Positions 1-9,221 of a stretch of 32,568 bases of DNA are shown piece after piece. The notes beneath the pieces are model-generated. The model was not told where the DNA came from and made no database searches. It was given only the letters and a program-made list of their open reading frames with translations. The translations under genes and the position numbers were made by a program. Each line of letters starts with the position of its first letter. Position 1 is the stretch's first letter. Origin of the DNA: Candidatus Aminicenantes bacterium UBA4820 (GTDB lineage: Bacteria > Acidobacteriota > UBA4820); contig DHFQ01000144.1 of the NCBI GenBank assembly GCA_002402325.1, forward strand, positions 1 through 32,568, written 5' to 3'.

Positions 1-789
1 TCGGGAGGGACATCTGTAACCCATCTATTGGTCAGTCAGATTCGTGTTGCAGGAACCAGCGATGATTTTGTTGAACTCTTCAACCCAACTTCAAATGCAA
101 TCTCTTTGAGTGGTTACTCAATTCAATATTTTGCCGCTAACGGCAATTTTGGATTTAAAGTCAATCTAACTTCAACAAAATCTGTTCCCGCTTACGGATG
201 GTATCTTGTTGCAGGAAGCGGTTACTCTGGCACTCCCACACCCGATGATACATTCTCAAGTAACGCTTCTGATAGTGCGGGGCATCTTGCTCTTGTTCAA
301 AGCACTTCAAATTCAACTTGCTCTGCGACCAATGTAATAGACAAGGTCGGATACGGAACTGACGCTACCTGTCCAGAGGGAAGTCCCGCAACAACACCTG
401 GAACAGGACTTTCAATAACAAGAAAACCAGATGATTCTACTGGTAATGGGCAGGATACGGATAACAACTCAGAGGACTTTCTCTCTCCTGCATCACCTGT
501 AATACATAATTCTCAAAGTAGTCCGGCATCACCGCCTTTTCCATCGCTTGGAGTCGTTGGACCAACTTTGATGCTCAATTCTGGAAGTTCAGCAACAAAC
601 CTTGTCTGGGGAAAAGCACCGGGTGCGACTGAATACCACATTTACAAAGGGGACACCGCTGATTTTATGAGTAATTCGCCGACATATCAAACTTCAACGA
701 CAAACAGTTTTTACGATTCAGAAACACCGGGATATGTAATTTTCTTTAAAGTTTTAGCAAGCAACGGAACTACGGAGTCTTCGGATTGA
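1..789 (+). CDS. Secreted lamin-tail-domain protein, C-terminal part (5' end outside window)
   Basis: The frame is open from the first base, so this is the C-terminal ~262 residues of a longer protein. The start of the visible part looks like a lamin tail domain (LTD), an Ig-like beta fold in many bacterial secreted proteins: 'DDFVELFNPT', then 'ISLSGYSIQYF', 'GWYLVAGSGY' and 'VDKVGYG'-like strands. After a Ser/Pro/Asn-rich linker comes a fibronectin-III-like segment ('NLVWGKAPGATEYHIYKG'). Low charge and high Ser/Thr/Asn content fit an extracellular or surface protein. The sequence looks richer in G+C than the genes to its right. The stop lies 3 bases from the convergent pbpC stop. Function is unknown; LTD proteins are often surface-attached or linked to nucleases, but no catalytic domain is visible here. 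Confidence 0.75.
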   Translation, partial: SGGTSVTHLLVSQIRVAGTSDDFVELFNPTSNAISLSGYSIQYFAANGNFGFKVNLTSTKSVPAYGWYLVAGSGYSGTPTPDDTFSSNASDSAGHLALVQSTSNSTCSATNVIDKVGYGTDATCPEGSPATTPGTGLSITRKPDDSTGNGQDTDNNSEDFLSPASPVIHNSQSSPASPPFPSLGVVGPTLMLNSGSSATNLVWGKAPGATEYHIYKGDTADFMSNSPTYQTSTTNSFYDSETPGYVIFFKVLASNGTTESSD

Positions 790-792
790 TTT

Positions 793-3066
793 TCATCTTG
801 CCGTGAATTTTGATTTTGCTATTTTGCCCGATTTGTCTATCGCTTTAATCGTGTGCTCGCCTTTTTGAAGTGGAAGGAAAACTTTTTTGAACTCATCTGA
901 TTCATCATAGATTTTATCATCAACAATCCATCTGATTTTTCCAACTCCGTTTTCTGCTTGAAGATAAATCCCCTGATATTTTGGAGGAATTGATGGGTCT
1001 ATCAAATAGACACTATCGCAAAGCGGTGAAACGATTTTGAATTCTTTGTCTGTACTTTTCGAAACCGCTTTTATTGGAATCTCTTTTAAAAGTCCTTCAT
1101 TGTTAGCCCAGGCTCTATAACTTTCTGGAAAGTTTGTGTAAAGGGTTCCATTATATTTTATATGCCAATCGCACTCTTTTATTTCACCTTTTGTGTATTC
1201 TCTTACCTTTGATGGACACTCCTTCTTTGCCTTCATCTGTGATAGGAAGCAAACATCAACTTTCTTAAAATCTTGAGGCTTTTCAAGGATTTCTTCAAAG
1301 GGATATGGCTCTCTTCCAATTATATGTTTTAACGATTCCTCCATAACATAGTGATAAATTGGCCCTGCACCAGAGATTCCGCTTGAATACTTTAGAGGTT
1401 TTCTATCAAAGTTTCCAACCCATACCCCAACTGTTATTGCTTTTGTATAGCCAAATGCAAAGTTATCACAATATCCTTCAGAAGTTCCCGTCTTTGAGGC
1501 AACATTATAGGGAAATTCAAGGTAGTTTCCCCTTCCAAAGGCAATTTCCCTTGCTTTATTATCAGAAAGAATATCTGTTACTAAAAAGGCTGAATCGTAA
1601 CTGAAAAGTCTAACTTCTTTAAAGGACATTTCATTTAGGGTTTTGGCTGGCTTTACATAAACCCCGCCTTTTGACAAAGAGGAATAAAGGGCTGAAAGTT
1701 CATCAAGCCTTACCTCTCCATTTCCAAGTGCGAGCCCAAGCCCGTAATAGTCGCTTGAATTATCAAGTGTTGATATTCCTCCCTTTCTTAAAAGATCAAG
1801 GAAATTATTTACTCCAATTTTATCGAGAAGATAGACAGCGGGAACATTGACAGAGTTTGCAAGTGCAAGGCGAACTGAAAGAGGACCTCGAAATTTGTTG
1901 TCATAATTTCTCGGGGAATAGAGTGCACCAACCTTTGAAGTTTTAAATGAGCAGGGTATATCAGGCAAAACTGAATTTATTTTTAGTCCATTATCAAAGG
2001 CAAGGGCATATAAAAATGGCTTTAATGCTGACCCTGGTTGTCTTTTAACCATTACTCCGTCAATTTTTCCACCATTTTCATCATCAAAAAAATTTCCCGA
2101 CCCTTCGTAGCCTACTATTTCGTTTCTTTCATTGTCTATGACTATCACTGCAACATTATTTGCACCGATTTTTTTTAAAACATCGGATTTTGATTTTATG
2201 ATATCAAGAATTGTTTCATTCAAGTTGTTATCAATGGTTGTGATTATTACATTCTGTTTCGAATTTTTATTTTCCTCCTTTATCCTTTCAACAAAATGGG
2301 GACATTTAAAAGGCTCAATATTTTTTGAGACTGAGATTCTTTCTTTCAGGGCAATTTTCAGTTCTTCTTCGGGGATGAATTTCAAATTTCTCATTCTTTT
2401 TAAAATATTGTCCCTTCTTTCTAAAAGTTTTTGGGGGTTTTTTAGATAGAATGTTGGAGACTTCGGAATTGAGCAAAGATAGGCTATTTGAGAAAGAGAG
2501 AGGTTTTCCGGTAAAGCGTTAAAATAGACTTCAGAAGCCTTTTTTACCCCAACAATGTTTCTTCCATAAGGGACAAGGTTAAGATAAAGTGAAAGAATCT
2601 CCTTCTTTGATAGGTGAACCTCTAACTTAATTGCAAGAAGGGTTTCATAGAGTTTCAAAAAAAGATTTTTGTTTCTTCTCCCAACCAAAAGTTTTGCGGT
2701 CTGCTGGGTGATTGTTGAACCTCCCTCTTTTAGAGAGAATGTTTTTAAATTGACCATCATAGCCCGCGTTATGGCAAAGGGATCTACCCCTGAGTGTTTA
2801 TAAAACCTTTTATCCTCTGTTGCTATTACTGCGGATTCAATGTAGGGTGGAATTGATTCTTTTGAGATATAAAGTTTTCTTTTATCGTTAATCCCAAGAG
2901 TCTCATAGAGGAGGATTCCGTTCCTATCGTAAATTTTGACTGAATTTTCCTTTTCACCCTTTAACTCTTTTATTGGGGAAAAGAGATAAATTAAAAGAAA
3001 AATAAAAAAAAGGAGAGTCAAGAAAATTGTGAAATAGACAACTTTTCTCAACTCTCCCTCTTTCAT
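793..3066 (-). CDS. pbpC: Penicillin-binding protein 1C (bifunctional transglycosylase/transpeptidase)
   Basis: A 757-residue class A PBP of the PBP1C type, anchored in the inner membrane by an N-terminal helix (about residues 10-30). The GT51 glycosyltransferase domain shows 'ATEDKRFYKHSGVD' and 'GGSTITQQTAK'. The transpeptidase has the SXXK motif at Ser346 ('PGSALKPF'), SXN as 'ANSVNVP', and KTG as 'ASKTGTSEG'. The last ~85 residues, after a short Cys-containing linker, match the biPBP_C domain that separates PBP1C from PBP1A/1B. The ATG overlaps the alpha-2-macroglobulin stop by 4 bases (ATGA), so translation is probably coupled. In E. coli and many other bacteria pbpC and the A2M gene are also neighbours, and the pair is proposed to repair peptidoglycan and trap attacking proteases. 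All catalytic motifs look intact. Confidence 0.95.
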   Translation of the reverse strand: MKEGELRKVVYFTIFLTLLFFIFLLIYLFSPIKELKGEKENSVKIYDRNGILLYETLGINDKRKLYISKESIPPYIESAVIATEDKRFYKHSGVDPFAITRAMMVNLKTFSLKEGGSTITQQTAKLLVGRRNKNLFLKLYETLLAIKLEVHLSKKEILSLYLNLVPYGRNIVGVKKASEVYFNALPENLSLSQIAYLCSIPKSPTFYLKNPQKLLERRDNILKRMRNLKFIPEEELKIALKERISVSKNIEPFKCPHFVERIKEENKNSKQNVIITTIDNNLNETILDIIKSKSDVLKKIGANNVAVIVIDNERNEIVGYEGSGNFFDDENGGKIDGVMVKRQPGSALKPFLYALAFDNGLKINSVLPDIPCSFKTSKVGALYSPRNYDNKFRGPLSVRLALANSVNVPAVYLLDKIGVNNFLDLLRKGGISTLDNSSDYYGLGLALGNGEVRLDELSALYSSLSKGGVYVKPAKTLNEMSFKEVRLFSYDSAFLVTDILSDNKAREIAFGRGNYLEFPYNVASKTGTSEGYCDNFAFGYTKAITVGVWVGNFDRKPLKYSSGISGAGPIYHYVMEESLKHIIGREPYPFEEILEKPQDFKKVDVCFLSQMKAKKECPSKVREYTKGEIKECDWHIKYNGTLYTNFPESYRAWANNEGLLKEIPIKAVSKSTDKEFKIVSPLCDSVYLIDPSIPPKYQGIYLQAENGVGKIRWIVDDKIYDESDEFKKVFLPLQKGEHTIKAIDKSGKIAKSKFTAR

Positions 3067-6000
3067 TTTTCAACTGTTATTTTGCAGGATGGAGCCGTTC
3101 CATAGACCTCCTCGTTATACATTTCGCTGCACCTTGTTCCTGCTGAGGTAAATTCACCTTCTGATGTCGCTCTTACAAGATAACTAAATGTCGTCGTCCC
3201 CTTTTTAATATAATCACCGAAGAGGAGAACCCTGTCATCATACTTTTCGATGTTGTTGAAACCGCTATAAAGCCAATAATCGTAATCCCATTCATAATCT
3301 TCATAATCGCTGTCGCTATCTCTATTCTGGCTTTTTTGAAGATTGATTCTTTTAGCAGTTGTTGCAAAGGCACTATCGAGAATTTCAAAACCCGCTGGAA
3401 GTGGATCTAAAACTACAACATTAAACCTATTTTCATCCGATTTTATGGCAAGTTTTACTTCGATAAGGTCTCCCGCTTTGAAGGTTGTTTTTTCCTCCTT
3501 TGACTTGAAATCAAAATATTTTCTTTCTACTGAAAAGCCCTGATTCTCTTTGATATTGTCAATTTTATTTTTGTAAGTTTTCAAACTCACCGTGTAATGA
3601 AAAGGTTTTCCCTCATCACATTTTATTTCAAAGGAAACCTTATCTTTATTGTATTTCAAAAGTTCAGATATAGGGATGATTTTCTCTGATTGAAAGGAGT
3701 TCTTTCCATCAAGTTCTGCTTCAAAAACCTTCTTTCCTTCAATTTTACAGATAATGTTCATTGGGAGGTCATCTCTATTCTCACTTCTTGCATACTCACT
3801 CAAGGCAGAATATATATACGAACTTGAATGAGTATTGTAATTTAGCCACCTAACGGTTCTTAATGTGTCTATCAAATATTTGCATAGTGCTTCAATCAAT
3901 TCGCTATTGTCATCTTTACTATTAAGAAGAAGAGTGTTTAATAAAGCAGAAGTAGAGATTTCTTTTGAATACCAGTAAGAGAAATAAAGATTATCATAAT
4001 TCCCTGTATTGGCATAAGCTTCATTACCTGTCAGGACTACCCTTTCTTTTAGCATTTTTTCTATCTTTTCTGAGATGTCATTCTTCTTAGATTTTGTAGT
4101 TGCATCCAGAAGGTGGCAGAGTGAGAGTGTAGGCAGGATACTCAAATTTGATGAAAGCCTTGAAATGATATTGTCTGCATTATCATTGTTTTGAGTTATA
4201 ACCTTTGCTGTCAGAGACAAGGCTTCAAAATTCTCATATTGGTTATTAATGTTAATTGATACTTTCCCTGAGTAGTCCTTTAAATATTTGAGAACATTTT
4301 TAAGCATCTCTTCATCTTTAAGCAATCCCTCTTTCTTTGCTTCTGTTAACAAGTTTGCTATGTATGCGCTGAGGTAAGGATATGAATGAGTATCATTTTT
4401 CCATACTCCGAATCCTCCATCATACCTTTGAAAGGGTTCAAGATCGTTTATTCCTTTAATAAGCACTTCTCTTGCCTCTTTTCCTTTATCCTCAAGTTTT
4501 CCAACCTGTCTGGCAAATTTGTAGTTGCTCAAAAGGGTATAAAGAATTGAAGACCTTTGTTCAGCACAACCATAAGGATAGGTAATAACAAACTCATAGA
4601 GGTTGGAAAGTTCACTTATGATTGATTTTGAAACATCTACTTTCAACTCTCCAATTTCTCTTAAAACATCTTTTGGAATGGTTAGATCAAAATTATCTTT
4701 CCCATCGCATCTATTTGATTTTGATGAAATATCAAATTTTTGAGGGAAATTCACAGGAATTACAATCTCAAAGGCATCGCTTTCATCAATTCCTGAAATA
4801 TAAACCCGTATCTTTGCCTTTCCAACCGAGAGGGCGCTTATGTTGAATTTGTATTCCAACTTTCCTTTTGGTTTAATTTCAAATTCACCTTCCCCATTAT
4901 CAATCTTCAAGATGTCAGGCGTCAGGCTTTCTGCTTTGATTTTAACTTTCCCTCCCACATCAACCCTTGAATTTACTAAAACACCACTGAATGTTTTGTC
5001 TCCCTTTGTAAGAAATCTTGGGAAATATGGATTGACAAAAAGATTTTTTGAAATTAGAAATTCCTTTTCACCCTTTCCAAAGAGATTATCCTTTGTATGG
5101 GCGACTGCCATAATTCTGAATGTTGAAAGGGTTTCGGGAAGATTAAATTCACCTTCATAATAACCATTCTTGTCTGTTATAGCACTTCCAACATAGAAGG
5201 CAAGGACTCTGAAATCTTTTCTTATCTGATCAACTCCACCAAATTCAACTCCTCCTCCGCCTCCTTCATCCTCTCCCTTTGGTTCGGTAACCCTCGCTGA
5301 AATAAGTTTTTCTCTTGAATCTGCATTGAAGACTGACAATCTTTTTTCTGAATAGAAGGATGCTTCAATGTTGGGAGTTTGATAGTTTGTGAGATTCAAA
5401 ACTCCGACATCAACAGCCCACAATGTTACCTCCGCATTCTCAACTAAGTTGTCTTTGAAGTCTTTAACTTTAACACCCACCTTGATTGTCTCTTTGGGTT
5501 TGTACTCTTCTTTGTCGGTGGTTATTGCAATATCAAGTTTTTTCTCCCTATTTTCAACTTTGATATTAGCATAGCCAAGTTTTATCTGAGGTTTATCCTG
5601 CTCCTCTTCTGACATCCTTCCTTTAAGTAAAATGATAGAGACAAAGATATTTGGAATATCGTTTTCCTCTATGGGGATTTCAACGATTTCCTGTGTTGAT
5701 TTAACCTTCTTGAGGTGATAACTTCTTATATTTTCCCTCTCTTTTGTTATGAGCATATCGCATTCCTGCCAGGGGGATTCAACGAATATCCTCACGGTAT
5801 CGCCAACATTGTAGGACTCCTTGTCAAGGTGAAGTTCAATCTTATTGCTTGACTCAACTCTCCACGGTGTATATCCCTCGCCAAAGAAATACCAATCATC
5901 ACTTGAAGCGTAGGTAATTCCTCCCTCTTCATATATTGCCTTAACTAAATAGTGACCTCCCTCTTTTAGTTCAAAGAAAATGTCATTCCCGTTTTCCCCT

Positions 6001-8840
6001 GTTGTTATATTCTTTGTTTCTATCTTCTCCAATTCCATTGTTGAATCCCAATCGTAATAGTAGTCTCCCGTCATATACCTTGAACTTCTATAGACAACTT
6101 TACAAAGTTCAACAGTTAAGTTTTTGTTGGGAACAGGAGTCCCTTGAGAATCAAGAAGAATCACTTTTGTTTGAAGCCCATCCTTGAAATTCTTGAATGA
6201 CCATTCGCCATAATAGATACCGATAAAATAGTCGGGGTATATATTTAATGTTTTGCTTGCAGAAATTGTCTGCCTTGTAACATCCTTGACTTCAGCCTCT
6301 GCAAAAATTTCCTTTGTAAATTCTACCTTTTTAATGTCGTAGGAAAAGGTGAACCTGCCATTTTTGTCAAGTTTTCCCTCACCCTCATTTTTATTAAAAT
6401 ATTCTTTTCCATTTTCTCTTTCAAGATAACTTTTTGAAAATCCCCATCTTTTATATTTTTGAGAAATATTTTTTGGGAGTGAATACCCTTCTCTCTCTTC
6501 AAAAATATATTTTACCTCTCCCTCATCAATCGGAGCACCAAACAAATAATTACCTTCAATTTGTCCCTCAACCTTTCCATCATTTTTTTTGAGTTCAAGG
6601 TTAACTTTAAAATCGGGCTTCCTGTATGATGCCACAAGGAAACTTCCGTAAATGCTCTTTTTATCCAATTGCAATTCTATGCTGTAATTCCCCAACTGCC
6701 AACCTTTTTCAACCACAAAACTTCCATCAACACTGCTGAAAGAGGAGGTCTCAAACTCATTTTTAAACTTTATTTTTCCTTTTGAATCTTTAAGAAGAAC
6801 ATCAATCTTTGTCCCTTTTTCAAATAGAGAAAAGTTTCCACCCACAATTTTTCTTAAAATAACTTTGAACTTTACCTCTTCCCCCAATTTATAGACTCCT
6901 CTATCTGTAAAGATAATCCCTGTAAGGTTACTCGCTTGAGAAATATTGTAATTATAAGGAATACCAAATTGCCACGGTTCAAGCCCCTCAGTCCAGTTGT
7001 TGACTATGTAGGTAAAATCATCTCCCTTTTCTGCAAATACAACAAATTCATTTGTGTAGTAAGAGGAATAATCATCTTTCGTAGTAAATAGAGATTCATC
7101 TACCTTGCAAATTCCCTCTTCATTTGTTGTGCCTTTATAAATGACCCTATTTTCAAAATTTCTAATTTCTATTTTGCACTTTGAAACGGGCAATGCAGAA
7201 GAAAGGGAAGTAACATAGACCAAAAAATCTGTGGGACTATATTTTAAAGTTATTCCAAGGTCTGTAACCTGAATTATAGATTTTTTTGGTTCTCCATAAT
7301 AACCACCATAAGATGGCGCATTGCCCAATGTTGAGAGGAGTTCTACCTCCGCCAATACAACTCCCTTGCCCTTCTCATTTAGATAATCCCTCAACTGAAT
7401 ACCGTAGTTATACTTTTTTTCAGCCTTTGCTCCCTGCAGTTCTCGCTCATATCCACCCGCTATACTTAAAGTGCGATAGGTGTAATCATCAAACCGGGTA
7501 AGGAGTGGAATGATTTCCTCCTTGCTTAATTTTGTTATCTTTTGTCTTATCTTAGAGACATTCTTTGCATAAAATGGAACAACACTTCCCCTTTTACTTT
7601 CCCATACCCCTTCACCTTCTCCAAACGAGATATAAGCCCTTGAAAGGGTTACTTCAAATAAAGCATAACCTGTGTAACCAAGCTTTTCTCCATCATATGA
7701 TTCAATATCCTTATCAACACTTACAACATACTTTTTGAGTGGTTGAGGTTCAAATCCAAGTGAATCAAAAGAAATATAAGGAGAAGTCCCTTTTAAGGTT
7801 TTTGAAAGTTTTAAAGGGATCTCCTCATTTGTTTCTACATCAAATATCTTTATTTTTCCTTCTAACCCTTCAAGCTTTATGGGCTTTGAAAAGGATAAAC
7901 TATTATCTTTTCTTAATGCCAATTTCTTGTAGAGTGTGTCGTTGACTCCCAGGAAAAAGAGCGCCTTTTCAGAACCTATATTTGACATTTCAAATCTTTG
8001 CGATGATACAGAGTCAAAACACTCTTTTTTAATTCTTAAGATTATTTTTGATTGCAAAGGAATACTCATCGTAGTTTTTAAAACCATACACCTCTCTTCT
8101 GAATATCCGTATTGGTACTTTAAGTGTTTATTCATAAACTCCTTTACACTCTTTTCTGATTTATCCATTACACTAAAAGGAACTGACTGAATATTCGCAT
8201 CACTTCGGATTTTTAGCTTTTTGTCAAGGTATTGAGAATACCAATTCTTATCTATATTGCTATAATTCTTTTGATAGTTTAACAATTCAATGCCACTAAG
8301 ATTGGGTTCATCAAATTGGGTTGAGAGTTCAATACATTTTTCTAATGGAAGATTCAAAACATCTCTATCAAAGATTATTCCTATGAGGTAAGGAGAATCA
8401 ATGCTGTCAGCAATTTTAACCGCAAGGGAAGATTTGATTCTTAATGGGGGAACCACAAAACTAAAGACAAAATCATCTTTTAATATTTCTCCATTTTGGC
8501 TCTTCAACCCTTTTTTAATTGTTACTTCAACTGTCGTTGAAGGCGGAAGAGTATCTATACCTTTTGGAGCAATTTTAAGCAGAGTTGAAGAGGAAAAGTA
8601 GATTTCAAAATCAAGAGGAGGGTTAATTGAAATGTAATTTCTAAGCCACTCAACCTTTGTTCCTTCGTCAGAAAATGGGTCAATTATGTCCTCTGAAAAG
8701 ACAACCTGAACTGAGGTAAATTTGCTAAAATCTTCAATCAAACCCTGCGGAGAAGCAAGGTTAATTTTTAATTCAGAAGCCATTGTCAAACTGAATACAC
8801 ATAAAGCAAGTAGAATTGTAAAAATAAATCTTTTTCTCAT
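3063..8840 (-). CDS. Bacterial alpha-2-macroglobulin with thioester motif
   Basis: A 1925-residue member of the bacterial alpha-2-macroglobulin family (YfhM/ECAM-like), which traps foreign proteases in the periplasm. The N-terminus is a plain signal peptide (first ~21 residues); 'LALC' has Leu at -1 and is not a good lipobox, so I read it as soluble or otherwise retained, unlike the E. coli lipoprotein. Macroglobulin strands include 'TDRGVYKLGEEVKFKV'. A Gly run ('EDEGGGGGVEFGG') precedes the conserved 'RKDFRVLAFY' region. The thioester CAEQ is at residues 1425-1428 within 'YPYGCAEQRSS', followed by an alpha-helical thioester-domain barrel. The protein is longer than the ~1650 residues of E. 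coli ECAM. It overlaps both the upstream 113-residue gene and downstream pbpC by 4 bases. The intact thioester predicts covalent capture of proteases. Confidence 0.93.
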   Translation of the reverse strand: MRKRFIFTILLALCVFSLTMASELKINLASPQGLIEDFSKFTSVQVVFSEDIIDPFSDEGTKVEWLRNYISINPPLDFEIYFSSSTLLKIAPKGIDTLPPSTTVEVTIKKGLKSQNGEILKDDFVFSFVVPPLRIKSSLAVKIADSIDSPYLIGIIFDRDVLNLPLEKCIELSTQFDEPNLSGIELLNYQKNYSNIDKNWYSQYLDKKLKIRSDANIQSVPFSVMDKSEKSVKEFMNKHLKYQYGYSEERCMVLKTTMSIPLQSKIILRIKKECFDSVSSQRFEMSNIGSEKALFFLGVNDTLYKKLALRKDNSLSFSKPIKLEGLEGKIKIFDVETNEEIPLKLSKTLKGTSPYISFDSLGFEPQPLKKYVVSVDKDIESYDGEKLGYTGYALFEVTLSRAYISFGEGEGVWESKRGSVVPFYAKNVSKIRQKITKLSKEEIIPLLTRFDDYTYRTLSIAGGYERELQGAKAEKKYNYGIQLRDYLNEKGKGVVLAEVELLSTLGNAPSYGGYYGEPKKSIIQVTDLGITLKYSPTDFLVYVTSLSSALPVSKCKIEIRNFENRVIYKGTTNEEGICKVDESLFTTKDDYSSYYTNEFVVFAEKGDDFTYIVNNWTEGLEPWQFGIPYNYNISQASNLTGIIFTDRGVYKLGEEVKFKVILRKIVGGNFSLFEKGTKIDVLLKDSKGKIKFKNEFETSSFSSVDGSFVVEKGWQLGNYSIELQLDKKSIYGSFLVASYRKPDFKVNLELKKNDGKVEGQIEGNYLFGAPIDEGEVKYIFEEREGYSLPKNISQKYKRWGFSKSYLERENGKEYFNKNEGEGKLDKNGRFTFSYDIKKVEFTKEIFAEAEVKDVTRQTISASKTLNIYPDYFIGIYYGEWSFKNFKDGLQTKVILLDSQGTPVPNKNLTVELCKVVYRSSRYMTGDYYYDWDSTMELEKIETKNITTGENGNDIFFELKEGGHYLVKAIYEEGGITYASSDDWYFFGEGYTPWRVESSNKIELHLDKESYNVGDTVRIFVESPWQECDMLITKERENIRSYHLKKVKSTQEIVEIPIEENDIPNIFVSIILLKGRMSEEEQDKPQIKLGYANIKVENREKKLDIAITTDKEEYKPKETIKVGVKVKDFKDNLVENAEVTLWAVDVGVLNLTNYQTPNIEASFYSEKRLSVFNADSREKLISARVTEPKGEDEGGGGGVEFGGVDQIRKDFRVLAFYVGSAITDKNGYYEGEFNLPETLSTFRIMAVAHTKDNLFGKGEKEFLISKNLFVNPYFPRFLTKGDKTFSGVLVNSRVDVGGKVKIKAESLTPDILKIDNGEGEFEIKPKGKLEYKFNISALSVGKAKIRVYISGIDESDAFEIVIPVNFPQKFDISSKSNRCDGKDNFDLTIPKDVLREIGELKVDVSKSIISELSNLYEFVITYPYGCAEQRSSILYTLLSNYKFARQVGKLEDKGKEAREVLIKGINDLEPFQRYDGGFGVWKNDTHSYPYLSAYIANLLTEAKKEGLLKDEEMLKNVLKYLKDYSGKVSININNQYENFEALSLTAKVITQNNDNADNIISRLSSNLSILPTLSLCHLLDATTKSKKNDISEKIEKMLKERVVLTGNEAYANTGNYDNLYFSYWYSKEISTSALLNTLLLNSKDDNSELIEALCKYLIDTLRTVRWLNYNTHSSSYIYSALSEYARSENRDDLPMNIICKIEGKKVFEAELDGKNSFQSEKIIPISELLKYNKDKVSFEIKCDEGKPFHYTVSLKTYKNKIDNIKENQGFSVERKYFDFKSKEEKTTFKAGDLIEVKLAIKSDENRFNVVVLDPLPAGFEILDSAFATTAKRINLQKSQNRDSDSDYEDYEWDYDYWLYSGFNNIEKYDDRVLLFGDYIKKGTTTFSYLVRATSEGEFTSAGTRCSEMYNEEVYGTAPSCKITVEK

Positions 8841-9178
8841 TTTACCCCTCCTCTAAAACTTTTATTTGTTATTTCGTTCAAATCGCTTTGTGAAAAGTAG
8901 GGCGGAGAAAGGTATAAAGTAAGCCCATCCTCTTTAAAAACTTTTGCAACTTCAAAAGTAAATCTGCAATTTAAAATTTTCCTTGAAAACTCCTCCGGTC
9001 TCTCGTGTGAAACATTCATTGCAACTCCCTGAGCAAGGTCTCCTATTGCGTCATTTAGAATTGCAAGTTCTGGAGAATCAACATCAACAACTATGTTTAT
9101 AAATTTTCTTCTAAAAATTAGAAGTTCCTGCAAGGAGTGAAGTAGTTTCTCCATTTTCAAATCAAGGGTGTAAGCCAT
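8837..9178 (-). CDS. Hypothetical protein, 113 aa, coupled to alpha-2-macroglobulin
   Basis: A small protein I do not recognise. It has no signal peptide and no convincing membrane segment. The sequence is mixed charged and hydrophobic, with a predicted helical N-terminal half ('EKLLHSLQELLIFRRKF'), a short strand 'INIVVDVDSP', a helix 'LAILNDAIGDLAQGVAMN', and one cysteine ('ILNCRF'). The end 'LTLYLSPPYFSQSD' looks extended. The ATG follows a G-rich stretch (GGGG about 9 bases upstream) that could be a weak ribosome site. The stop overlaps the A2M start (ATGA), and the gap to the upstream M23 gene is 43 bases without a clear promoter. The arrangement points to co-expression with the A2M/PBP1C pair, but a cytoplasmic protein in such a pair is unexpected. 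Coding is supported by the exact overlap and a gap-free fit. Confidence 0.7.
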   Translation of the reverse strand: MAYTLDLKMEKLLHSLQELLIFRRKFINIVVDVDSPELAILNDAIGDLAQGVAMNVSHERPEEFSRKILNCRFTFEVAKVFKEDGLTLYLSPPYFSQSDLNEITNKSFRGGVK

Positions 9179-9221
9179 TTCAATAACCCCCTATCAACAT
9201 CATTTTAACTTAAATTTTATT

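Noticed and set aside
787..825. Selenocysteine read-through of TGA stops (prompted by selA), for example at the lamin-tail gene
   Set aside because: Translation beyond this stop gives only a few residues without a motif; at the TGA stops I checked, continuation gave nothing family-like.
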